Source: Streptomyces adelaidensis (GTDB lineage: Bacteria; Actinomycetota; Actinomycetes; Streptomycetales; Streptomycetaceae). Taken from it: 64,000 bases of DNA. Below the pieces are notes generated by a model. The model saw only the letters and a program-made list of their open reading frames with translations. It had not been told where the DNA came from and did no database searches. Of the stretch, positions 50,249 through 58,303 are shown one piece after another (position 1 is the first letter of the stretch; each line of letters starts with the position of its first letter). The stretch covers positions 19,342 through 83,341 of the forward strand of contig NZ_JAEMUX010000034.1 of NCBI RefSeq assembly GCF_016598475.1. Direction: 5' to 3'. A program made the translations under genes and the position numbers.

Positions 50249-50929
50249 ATGGCAGCCCATCCCCCGTTCCCCGGCGGCACCGGTCCGGTGCCGACCCGCC
50301 GTGGCACCCGCGTCAATCTGATCGTGCTGTGTGCCGTGGCCCTGCTGATCCTGGCGGTGAACGTGTTCGGCGGCGCGGACTCCCCGTCCGACGCCTCCCG
50401 CCCGTCGCACGCCCGGCACGCCCCGCAGGCCGCCCACGCCTCCGACTCCCCCGCCCCGCGCCCGCTGGGACGGCATCTGCCCCGGTCGAGACCGGTCCGC
50501 CTGCTCATCCCGGAGATCCGGGTGAGCGCCCCGTTCACGCCGCTCGCCATCGGCCGTTCCGGGGAGCTCGAAGCCCCGCCCGCCGCCGATGTCAACCTCG
50601 TCGGCTGGCACGCCAAGGGCGCGTCCCCCGGCGAGACGGGCACCTCGATCATCGCCGGGCACGTCGACACGGCGACCTCGCCCGCCGTCTTCGCGGAGCT
50701 CAGCGAGCTGAAGAAGGGTGACGTCTTCCACGTCGTACGCGCCGACCGGCGCAAGGCCACCTTCGTGGTCGACACCGTGGAGACCTTCGAGAAGGACGAC
50801 TTCCCCGACAAGCGGGTGTACGCCGACACCCGCCGGGCCGAGGTCCGGCTCATCACCTGCGCGGGCGACTACGACCGTACGGCCAAGGACTACACGGAGA
50901 ACCTGGTGGTCTTCGGCCATCTGACGTGA
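50249..50929 (+). CDS. class F-type sortase
   Basis: 226 residues from ATG 50249. One N-terminal membrane anchor (22-40), a disordered Pro/Ser/His-rich linker, then the sortase beta-barrel from about 80: AGHVDT with His138, LITCAGDYD with nucleophile Cys204, and Arg210 as the likely third residue. It should cleave a C-terminal sorting signal and attach the protein to the cell wall. Neighbouring substrate candidate at 49517. Confidence 0.87.
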   Translation: MAAHPPFPGGTGPVPTRRGTRVNLIVLCAVALLILAVNVFGGADSPSDASRPSHARHAPQAAHASDSPAPRPLGRHLPRSRPVRLLIPEIRVSAPFTPLAIGRSGELEAPPAADVNLVGWHAKGASPGETGTSIIAGHVDTATSPAVFAELSELKKGDVFHVVRADRRKATFVVDTVETFEKDDFPDKRVYADTRRAEVRLITCAGDYDRTAKDYTENLVVFGHLT

Positions 50930-50990
50930 CCTGAGTGAGGGCCGGGCGGTGGGGGGTGCGTGCCCCCACCGCCCGGCGTCACTCAGGTCA
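50928..50990. terminator. long bidirectional terminator
   Basis: A nested hairpin: outer 12-bp arms TGACCTGAGTGA (50928-50939) and its complement (50979-50990), inner 15-bp arms (50941-50955, 50963-50977), loop of 7. The left arm begins inside the sortase stop codon. It separates convergent genes. Confidence 0.8.
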
Positions 50991-51002
50991 TGGGGCCGGC
51001 GC

Positions 51003-52805
51003 TCAGCTTCCCGTCGCCTCCGCCGCCGCCTTGCCCGACTGGCGTCCCGAGAAGAGGCAGCCGCCGAGGAAGGTGCCCTCCAGGGAGCGGTAGCCGTGGA
51101 CTCCGCCGCCGCCGAAGCCGGCCACCTCACCGGCCGCGTAGAGGCCGGGAACGGGGTCGCCGGAGGCGTCGAGGACCCGGCCGGAGAGGTCGGTCTGGAG
51201 GCCGCCGAGGGTCTTGCGGGTGAGGATGTTGAGGCGTACCGCGATCAGCGGATGGGCGCTCGTGTCCATGATCTTGTGGGCGGAGGCCGTGCGGCTGATC
51301 GAGTCGCCGGGATAGCTGAGGGCGTTACGGATGCCCATGACCTGGACGTCCTTGGTGTACGGGTTGTCGATCTCGCGGTCCCGGGCGTCGATCTGCCGCT
51401 TCAGTTCGGCGAATTCGATCAGGTTGTCGCCCGTCAGGTCGTTCATGCCCGTGACGAGGTCGGCCAGGTTCGACGCCACGACGAAGTCGGCGCCGTTCTC
51501 CTTGAACTTCTCGATCGGCTCCGGGGTCTGCCAGATGCGCGAGAGCAGCATCCAGATGTTCTTCTCGGTGAGGTCCGGGTTCTGCTCGGAGCCGGAGAGC
51601 GCGAACTCCTTCGCGAGGATCTTCTGCGTCGTCACGAACCACGAGTAGTCGTACCCGGTGTCGGTGATCGACTTGAGGGTGTGGAGGGTGTCGTAGCCCG
51701 GGATGTCGGGGGTGTTGAAGCGTTTGCCCGTGGCGTCGAACCACATGGAGGACGGGCCGGGCAGGATGCGGATGCCGTGATCGGGCCAGATCGGGTTCCA
51801 GTTCTTCAGGCCCTCGGTGTAGTGCCACATCCGGTCGGGGTTGACGATCCGGCCGCCCGCCTTCTCGGTGATCGCGAGCATCCGGCCGTCCACATGCGCC
51901 GGCACACCGGTGATCATGGACTTGGGCGGGGTGCCGAGCCGGGCGGGCCAGTTCGCCCGGACCAGGTCGTGGTCGGCGCCGATGCCGCCGGAGGTGACGA
52001 CGACCACCGGGGCCTTCAGTTCGAACGAGCCGACGACCGTACGGGAGCTGGGCTTGCCGCGTGCGACGCCGCTCGGCTCCAGGATCGCGCCCTGTACGCC
52101 GGTGACGGCGCCGTTGGTGGTGACGAGGCCGTCGACGCGGTGGCGGAACTTGAAGGTGACGTTCCCGGCCGAGACCGCCGCCCGCACCTTCTTCTCGAAC
52201 GGCTCGACCACGGCCGGGCCGGTCCCCCAGGTGACGTGGAAGCGGGGCACCGAGTTGCCGTGTCCGTCGGCGAGACCGCCGCCGCGCTCGGCCCAGCCGA
52301 CGATCGGGAACCACTGCATGCCGAGGCCGGCGAGCCAGGACCGCTTCTCCCCGGAGGCGAAGTCGACGTACGCCTCGGCCCATTTGTACGCCCAGTAGTC
52401 CTGGCCGTAGGGGTCCTCGGTGCCCCGGTCGAAGCCGGCCGTGCCCAGCCAGTCCTGCCAGGCCAGTTCCTGGGAGTCCTTGATGCCCATCAGCCGCTGT
52501 TCGTCGGAGTCCACGAGGAAGAGCCCGCCGAAGGACCAGAAGGCCTGGCCCCCGAGGCTCGCCTCCGGTTCCTGGTCGAGCAGCAGCACCTTGCGGCCCG
52601 CCGCCGCGAGTTCGGCGGTGGCGACCAGACCGGCGAGGCCATGGCCGACCACGATCGCGTCCGCGTCGTACGACGTGCCGGCGGCGAAGGCCGGGACGGC
52701 CTGCGCGGCGAGAGCGGCTCCGGCGAGTACGCCACTGGCCGTCGTCAGGACACTGCGGCGGCTGATCCCGTCCGGGGAAGCGGAGTTCTCCATGGAAATG
52801 GGCAC
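51003..52805 (-). CDS. Tat-exported FAD-binding dehydrogenase (KstD/flavocytochrome-c-like)
   Basis: 600 residues from GTG 52805 (GGAAGG upstream). A twin-arginine signal SRRSVLTTASG leads to AFA near residue 41, so it is folded inside and exported. FAD-binding GHGLAG and GGQAFWSFGG follow, and the C-terminus has YAAGEVAGFGGGGVHGYRSLEG, as in the fumarate reductase/3-ketosteroid dehydrogenase superfamily. Substrate unknown. I find no steroid genes beside it. It is divergent from a PucR-type regulator, which probably controls it. Confidence 0.8.
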   Translation of the reverse strand: MPISMENSASPDGISRRSVLTTASGVLAGAALAAQAVPAFAAGTSYDADAIVVGHGLAGLVATAELAAAGRKVLLLDQEPEASLGGQAFWSFGGLFLVDSDEQRLMGIKDSQELAWQDWLGTAGFDRGTEDPYGQDYWAYKWAEAYVDFASGEKRSWLAGLGMQWFPIVGWAERGGGLADGHGNSVPRFHVTWGTGPAVVEPFEKKVRAAVSAGNVTFKFRHRVDGLVTTNGAVTGVQGAILEPSGVARGKPSSRTVVGSFELKAPVVVVTSGGIGADHDLVRANWPARLGTPPKSMITGVPAHVDGRMLAITEKAGGRIVNPDRMWHYTEGLKNWNPIWPDHGIRILPGPSSMWFDATGKRFNTPDIPGYDTLHTLKSITDTGYDYSWFVTTQKILAKEFALSGSEQNPDLTEKNIWMLLSRIWQTPEPIEKFKENGADFVVASNLADLVTGMNDLTGDNLIEFAELKRQIDARDREIDNPYTKDVQVMGIRNALSYPGDSISRTASAHKIMDTSAHPLIAVRLNILTRKTLGGLQTDLSGRVLDASGDPVPGLYAAGEVAGFGGGGVHGYRSLEGTFLGGCLFSGRQSGKAAAEATGS

Positions 52806-53022
52806 GGGCGTGAACCTTCCGGGGGAGGGACAGGAAGTACGCGTGGGACGGGGGCTGTTCCTGCGACACCAGCACTGTTACCGTCGGTAGCCCTCAAGGA
52901 AACCAGGTCGTCCCAACCGTGGGGTAGTGGCTGGGGATCAACACATCGCCCGCTTCGTTGTGGCCCGGCGACAGCGCCGGGGACGGAACGGAGCGGGTGG
53001 GGACGGGACGGGAGAAGTGCCC

Positions 53023-54225
53023 ATGACGGTCGTCCACGAGCGCGAACCGGTCACCGGGGTCCTGCGGGCCATGGCCGCCGACACCGATGTGTGCGAGGAC
53101 CTCGTCCGCGCGGCGCGCAGCCGCTCGCCCGAGCTGGCCCGGCTCGGCGAGGCGGAGACCCTCTCCCACGTCACCGCGCTGATCGGCGCGGCCCAGGCGT
53201 GGGCCGGCACGCTCGGCCGGGTCGAGGAACACGACTTCGCGGCCGCCCTGCTGCTCGGCGCCGACCGCGCGACCCAGGGCGTCCCGATGACCGCCGTGCT
53301 GCGCGGCGTCCAGTCCGCCCTCACCCGGGTCGTCGAGATCACCGTCGAACGCTGCCGCTCCGCCGGCGTCACCGACGCGGCGCTGCTCACCGTCGTACTG
53401 CGCCTGAAGGAGTACGGCGACGCCGTGGAGCGGCATGTCGTGAACGGCTGTCGCGCCGCCGAGTCGGGGGCCCCGCGCGGGGCGGGCGAGAGCCGGGCGC
53501 GGCTGCTGCGGCGGCTGCTGACCGGGGGCGACGACTCGCGCCCGCCGTCCCGCGAGGAGCTGGCGCGGGCCGGTGTGCGCCCTGACGGGCGGTACCACTG
53601 TCTCGTGGCGGACACCGGCGACCCCGCGCGCGCCCGCGCGCTCACCGCCCGGCTCTCCACGCTGCCCGGGGTCTTCGGCGTGGTCGACGACCGTCCGGTG
53701 GGGCTGTGTCCGCGGCTGCCGGGGAGCGAGGAGCTGGCGGAGTCGGGCGGGGACGGTGTCGCCCTGGTCGTGGCGTCGCCCGCCGTGACCCCTGAGCGGC
53801 TCCGGCCGCTGTACCGGCTGTGCGTGCGGGGGCTGGAGGTCGGTGGCCGGCGGGGGCTGCGCGGGCTGCGGGAAGTCACCGAGCTCGCCGGTGAGATCGC
53901 CATGGCGGACCACCCGGTGCTGGGCGCGGCCCTGAGCGACCGGTTCCTCGGCGGGCTCGATCCGGCGGACGACTTCCACCGCCAACTCGCGCTCACCGCA
54001 CTGGCGTTCCTCGACAGCGGCCGCCGGCTGGACCGGACCGCGACGGCCCTGTTCACCCACCCCAACACCGTCCGCTACCGCCTGGGCCGGCTGCACCACA
54101 TCACCGGCACGTCCCTCACCGACGGTTCGCTCGACGGCCCTTCGGGGACGCCGGCCACCCTGCACTGGTGGTGGGCGCTGACGACGTGGCTGGACAGGGG
54201 CGCGGAAAGCGCTTGTGGACCGTAG
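53023..54225 (+). CDS. PucR/CdaR-like transcriptional regulator
   Basis: 400 residues from ATG 53023 (GGGAGAAG upstream). An N-terminal helical sensor-like domain, a GGDEF-like middle, and the C-terminal PucR helix-turn-helix FLDSGRRLDRTATALF with HPNTVRYRLGRLHHITG. Such proteins activate adjacent catabolic genes. The divergent flavoprotein gene, 217 bp away, is the obvious target. Confidence 0.85.
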   Translation: MTVVHEREPVTGVLRAMAADTDVCEDLVRAARSRSPELARLGEAETLSHVTALIGAAQAWAGTLGRVEEHDFAAALLLGADRATQGVPMTAVLRGVQSALTRVVEITVERCRSAGVTDAALLTVVLRLKEYGDAVERHVVNGCRAAESGAPRGAGESRARLLRRLLTGGDDSRPPSREELARAGVRPDGRYHCLVADTGDPARARALTARLSTLPGVFGVVDDRPVGLCPRLPGSEELAESGGDGVALVVASPAVTPERLRPLYRLCVRGLEVGGRRGLRGLREVTELAGEIAMADHPVLGAALSDRFLGGLDPADDFHRQLALTALAFLDSGRRLDRTATALFTHPNTVRYRLGRLHHITGTSLTDGSLDGPSGTPATLHWWWALTTWLDRGAESACGP

Positions 54226-54353
54226 CCGCGGAGCCCCTGCCGGACCGTAAGAGAACAGCAGGCGACGAGCTGACCAAAGGCTCTTCTACCAGTGGCCAAG
54301 AACGATTCAAGGACCGGCCATGATTCCTCCACGCTCGTCCAAGATTCCGCATC

Positions 54354-54369
54354 TTGAACGTTTGAACGT
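54354..54369 (+). promoter_or_regulatory. tandem TTGAACGT x2 before the carbonic anhydrase gene
   Basis: Two exact 8-bp copies in tandem, ending 24 bp before the GTG start. Each contains the palindrome AACGTT with its neighbour base. Position overlaps the probable core promoter, so it may be an operator; no binding protein can be named. Confidence 0.35.
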
Positions 54370-54393
54370 TTAGCCGGACGTACGTTCCTGCCC

Positions 54394-55218
54394 GTGAACT
54401 CTGACGCAACACCAGACACAGGCGACGGCGCCGCGGCGACCGCCACCGCCGACGGTCCGATATCCCACGGGAAGCCCCGCGCCCGGCGCAACGTGCTGCG
54501 CGCCGCGCTGGCCGGCACCGCCGTCCTCGGCGGCGGCATCGCCGTCGGCGCCCTCCCCGCGGACGCCGAGACCGTCTCCGGCTCGACCAGCGCCACGCCC
54601 TCCCCCTCCCCCTCCCCCTCCGCCACCGAGCGGCCGGGCACGCCCGAAGAGGCGCTGACGGAGCTGTCGAAGGGCAACCGACGCTGGCGCACCCTCCACG
54701 AGCAGCACCCCCACGAGGGCGCCGCGGTCCGCCAGGACCTGACGACCAGTCAGCATCCGTTCGCCCTCATCCTCGGCTGCATCGACTCCCGGGTCCCCCC
54801 GGAGCTGGTCTTCGACCAGGGCCTCGGTGACCTGATGACCGTGCGCAGCGCGGGCGAGGTGCTGGACGAGGCGGTGCTCGGCAGCGTCGCGTACGGCGTG
54901 CTCGAACTGGACATCCCGCTGGTCGTGGTGCTCGGTCACCAGTCCTGCGGAGCGGTGAAGGCCGCGGTTTCGGCGGACGAGACGGGCGAGGAACTGCCCG
55001 CCCACATCCAGTACATCGCCGACGCGATCATCCCGACCATCGACCACAGCGTCGAGGGTGACGCCCGGATCGCCGCGACCATCGACGCGAACGTCCGGCT
55101 GGTCCGCTCCAAGCTGGCGGCCGAGCCGGACCTCGCCGCCAAGGTGAAGGCGGGCGAGGTGGCCATCGTCGGCGCCCGCTACGACCTGACGACGCAGCGC
55201 GTGCACCTGCTCAAGTAG
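54394..55218 (+). CDS. exported beta-carbonic anhydrase
   Basis: 274 residues from a GTG. An RR-type signal (ARRNVLRAALAG, Arg31-Arg32) and a cut site near ADA-E suggest Tat export; a Ser/Pro-rich linker follows. The beta-class zinc site is complete: Cys129 in CIDSR with Asp131/Arg133, then His182 and Cys185 in HQSCG. It converts CO2 and bicarbonate outside the membrane. Extracytoplasmic beta-class enzymes with a Tat signal are uncommon but known in actinomycetes. Confidence 0.88.
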   Translation: MNSDATPDTGDGAAATATADGPISHGKPRARRNVLRAALAGTAVLGGGIAVGALPADAETVSGSTSATPSPSPSPSATERPGTPEEALTELSKGNRRWRTLHEQHPHEGAAVRQDLTTSQHPFALILGCIDSRVPPELVFDQGLGDLMTVRSAGEVLDEAVLGSVAYGVLELDIPLVVVLGHQSCGAVKAAVSADETGEELPAHIQYIADAIIPTIDHSVEGDARIAATIDANVRLVRSKLAAEPDLAAKVKAGEVAIVGARYDLTTQRVHLLK

Positions 55219-55234
55219 GCCTGCCTGGCAAGGG

Positions 55235-55275
55235 GAAGGCGGCCCCGGTGGACGGTGTCCGCCTGGGCCGCCTTC
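55235..55275 (+). terminator. terminator after carbonic anhydrase
   Basis: A perfect 11-bp stem (55235-55245 and 55265-55275) 16 bp after the stop, with a further imperfect pairing inside the loop. Confidence 0.72.
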
Positions 55276-55336
55276 GCGTCGCCGCGCCTCGGGCCGTTGC
55301 TCGGCCCACGGCTCAGCTCTCGACCCAGCGCTCGAC

Positions 55337-56162
55337 TCAGCGCTCGACGAGGGTGATGACCTGCTGCCGTACCGCGTGGAACCTGGGCAGGGGCAGGCCG
55401 CTGCCGGACAGTTCCGTGACGGTGGCCTCCACCCGGGCCGGGCCGGTAGCGGCCGGGCTCCGCCTTGTCCGTGTTGGTCCAGGTGTGCTCGGCGCCGTCG
55501 CAGACCGCCGATGTGCCGCCCACCGTTCCTTTGGACTGAGCGGGAGTGAGCCCGATCAGCCGCACGCCCCGAACGGTCTTGGGCGCTCCCCCACTGCCTT
55601 AAGGGCGTGGGAGGTACCCCCAGGTCCCCGGCGTACTCGACCCCGGGGCGGCGACACGGATCCTGTCTGTGGTCCGGGCCCGGGAGGCCGGTTCCCTGCA
55701 CGATCCGGCCAAGTGGGTACGGCCAGAGGCGGCGGGGAGGCCTTGAACCATCACGCTGGTGGAGCAGGGGCCCCGCACGCCGGCACCGTATCCGGCGTCC
55801 CAGATCGCACAGCCACGCCAACCCGGACGGCCCAGGGTGCCGCAAGCCCGCAAGCCGACCATCACACGATCGAGCTAAAACGACCTTATGCGCGCTCCTC
55901 GACGAGCAGTTGCCACCCCCTCGCGGACCCTGCTGTCGCCCCGGCTGAGCGAGGACGAGACGAAGGTGGGGCCGTTGCCGCCGAGGCAGCGGTAGGTGCC
56001 GGACAGCGAGAGGGCGCCGTCCGGCGCGACGTGTCCGGTGGAGTCGATCGTCACCGTCTCGAACGGCTCGGTCGTGGCACCGGCGGACGGAGTGGCGCAG
56101 AACAGGAGCAGCGCGGCACCGACGGCCGCGCCGACGGCCTGCGGAACACGGGAACCGGACAA
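55337..56162 (-). pseudogene. small secreted protein gene (DUF6299-like) split by an insertion
   Basis: The 5' part (56162 to about 55912) encodes a signal peptide and ETVTIDSTGHVAPDGALSLS, then SSSLSRGDSRVREGV. The continuation GGTSAVCDGAEHTWTNTDKA lies about 350 bp further on, near 55545-55480. After it a frameshift is needed to reach VEATVTELSGSGLPLPRFHA and the end ITLVER at 55337. Joined, they give an ordinary ~140-residue actinobacterial secreted protein, which I recall as DUF6299. The inserted DNA has no transposase and no obvious terminal repeats, but includes a hairpin. Confidence 0.6.
55580..55622. repeat. imperfect hairpin inside the insertion
   Basis: CTCCCCCAC (55586-55594) pairs with GTGGGAG (55607-55613) around CTTAAG. 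The arrangement looks like short dispersed intergenic hairpins I have seen in Streptomyces genomes; copy number here cannot be judged from one window. Confidence 0.4.
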
Positions 56163-56440
56163 CGGATCACCTCCTTGAGCTGGGGCTCCAGAGGTACCGG
56201 CCGCGCCCGCCCCGTCCGGTGATCATCACCCCTTCGTCGGCGCGTCGGTTCCGCCACCCTTCGTAGGACCAGCCACCACATCCGCCCCTGGGCCCACGGT
56301 CATGTCCGCGTCGTGTCACAACACGTCCGGGTGCTGTCACGTCTCGCCGGGACGGCTTGGCGATGTGTTCCGGGCTGGGCATGGTCTGTAGTGCGAGGCG
56401 GTGACGAGCCGCCGGCACTCATCCGACACGGAGGTGCGCC

Positions 56441-56629
56441 ATGTGTTCCCACCAGCCCTTGTGCCCGTCGGCCGCCAGCACGGACCGCGACGCCGCGCAC
56501 ATCGTCGCCTTCCACCCCGAGCAGGGCTGGACCCTGCTGTGCGACGGGGCGATCGTCTTCGACGACACCGGTGAGCTGCTGCCCGACGGCAGTGTCGTCG
56601 CCCCGCACCGTCTGACCACCGCCGCCTGA
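56441..56629 (+). CDS. DUF5999-family small protein
   Basis: 62 residues with GGAGGTGCGCC just before the ATG. It starts MCSHQPLCPSA and continues HPEQGWTLLCDGAIVFDDTGELLPDG, a small conserved Streptomyces protein. Three cysteines near the N-terminus and middle could bind metal. Function unknown. It stands alone, convergent with the RidA gene. Confidence 0.78.
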   Translation: MCSHQPLCPSAASTDRDAAHIVAFHPEQGWTLLCDGAIVFDDTGELLPDGSVVAPHRLTTAA

Positions 56630-56645
56630 TCCCCGTCCGGCACGG

Positions 56646-57044
56646 CTACGGCAGGACCGCGAAGCCGTCGAGTTCCACCAGGGCCCGCTCGTCCCAGAGC
56701 CGTACGATCCCGATCACCGCCATCGCGGGATAGTCCCGCCCCGCCAGCCGCCGCCAGATCCGCCCGAGTCGGGGCGCGTGAGCGCGGTAGTCGGCGACAT
56801 CCGTGGTGTAGACCGTGACGCGGGCGAGGTCGGCCGGTGTGCCGCCGGCGGCCACCAGGGCGGTCAGCAGATTGCCGAGCGCCCGCTCGAACTGCTCCTC
56901 CAGCGTCTCCCCCACGACCTTGCCGTCCGCGTCGAGCGCGGTCTGGCCCGCCAGGAAGACGACCCGGGTGCCGGTGGCGACCACGGCGTGCGAGAAGCCG
57001 GTGGGCGGCGACAGCTCGGCCGGGTTGACGCGCTCCGCACTCAT
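56646..57044 (-). CDS. RidA/YjgF-family protein
   Basis: 132 residues; the ATG overlaps the dehydrogenase stop (ATGA). FLAGQTALDADGKVVG, NLLTALVAAGG and the Arg-bearing VTVYTTDVADY match the trimeric RidA fold that hydrolyses reactive enamines and imines. Coupled to an acyl-CoA dehydrogenase and an aryl-CoA ligase, it may detoxify an amino-substituted intermediate. Confidence 0.84.
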   Translation of the reverse strand: MSAERVNPAELSPPTGFSHAVVATGTRVVFLAGQTALDADGKVVGETLEEQFERALGNLLTALVAAGGTPADLARVTVYTTDVADYRAHAPRLGRIWRRLAGRDYPAMAVIGIVRLWDERALVELDGFAVLP

Positions 57045-58156
57045 CGGGCGTACAACTCCTTCGCGATGACGGCCCGTTGGACCTCGCTCGCCCCCTCGTA
57101 GATGCGCGGCGCCCGCACCTCCCGGTAGAGGTGCTCGAGCAGATGACCGCGCCGCAGCGCCCGCGCCCCGTGCAGTTGTACGGCCGCGTCCACGACGTAC
57201 TGCGCGGTCTCCGTGGCCAGCAGCTTCGCCATCGCGGCCCGTGCCGGCACGTCCGGGGCGCCGGCATCGTACGCGGTCGCCGCCGCGTAGACCATGAGCC
57301 GTGCCGCCTCCGTGCGCATCGCCATCTCGGCGACCTGGTGGGCGACGGTCTGCAGATCGCTCAGTCTGCCGCCGAACGCCTCTCGCCCGGCGGTGTGGGC
57401 GAGCGTGGCGTCCAGGGCGGCCTCGGCCATGCCGACGGCGAAGGCGCCGACGCTCGGGCGGAAGAGGTTGAGGGTGGCCATGGCGACGCGGAAGCCCCGG
57501 TCGGGTGCGCCGAGGACGTCGTCGGCGGTGACGGGTACGGCGTCGAGGTCGAGGGCGCCGATGGGGTGCGGGGAGAGCAGGTCGAGCGGGGTGCCGGTGA
57601 GGCCGGGGCGGTCGGCGGGGACCAGGAAGGCGGTCACGCCTCGGGCGCCCGCGTCGGAGGTGGTGCGGGCGAAGACCGTGTAGAAATCGGCCTCGGGGGC
57701 GTTGGAGATCCAGCACTTCTCGCCGGTCAGCCGCCAGCGTCCGGTGCCGTCGGGTTCCGCGCGCAGGGAGAGGGCCGCCGCGTCCGAGCCCGCCCCCGGC
57801 TCGCTGAGCGCGAAGGCCGCCACCGCGTCGCCGTCACTCACCCGGGGGAGCCAGCGGGTCCGCTGCGCCTTGGTGCCGTGGGCGTGGACCGGGTGGGCGC
57901 CCAGACCCTGGAGGGCCAGCGCCGTCTCGGCCTCCGTGCAGGCGTAGGCCAGTGACTCGCGCATCAGACAGAGGTCGAGCGCGCCCGACGTGAACAGCCG
58001 GGAGAGCAGTCCCAGCCGGCCCAGCTCGGCGACGAGCGGGCGGTTGACGTGACCGGACTCGCCCTTCTCGGCGAGGGGCCGCAGGCGTTCGGCCGCCAGG
58101 GCGCGCAGTTCGGCACGCCAGGCGAGTTGTGCCGGTTCGAGCGAGAATGCGGTCAT
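57041..58156 (-). CDS. acyl-CoA dehydrogenase
   Basis: 371 residues. FALSEPGAGSDAA (FAD/substrate strand), GFRVAMATLNLFRPSVGA, and at the C-terminus RAPRIYEGASEVQR with the catalytic glutamate in place, so a true dehydrogenase is expected. Divergent from the CoA ligase and co-transcribed with ridA. The divergent gap (58157-58303) should be the PaaX-type operator region, though I see no clear palindrome. Confidence 0.87.
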   Translation of the reverse strand: MTAFSLEPAQLAWRAELRALAAERLRPLAEKGESGHVNRPLVAELGRLGLLSRLFTSGALDLCLMRESLAYACTEAETALALQGLGAHPVHAHGTKAQRTRWLPRVSDGDAVAAFALSEPGAGSDAAALSLRAEPDGTGRWRLTGEKCWISNAPEADFYTVFARTTSDAGARGVTAFLVPADRPGLTGTPLDLLSPHPIGALDLDAVPVTADDVLGAPDRGFRVAMATLNLFRPSVGAFAVGMAEAALDATLAHTAGREAFGGRLSDLQTVAHQVAEMAMRTEAARLMVYAAATAYDAGAPDVPARAAMAKLLATETAQYVVDAAVQLHGARALRRGHLLEHLYREVRAPRIYEGASEVQRAVIAKELYAR

Positions 58157-58303
58157 TGCCGGTCCCCTCTCCCCCTCATCGGGCCACCGCCTGAGGTTAT
58201 CGCGAAGTGTTGACTGCCGTCACCAAGGCGATACGCTCGCCCATGCGAGCCCACCACGACATGCGAGCCCGGTCCGGCAGGGACCAAGCAGGGGGCGAAC
58301 GTC

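Noticed and set aside
51003..52805. Identification as 3-ketosteroid dehydrogenase and, with the thiolase at 1113, a steroid pathway
   Set aside because: The protein carries a Tat signal and no kstR, hsa or kshA-like genes are present; superfamily membership only.
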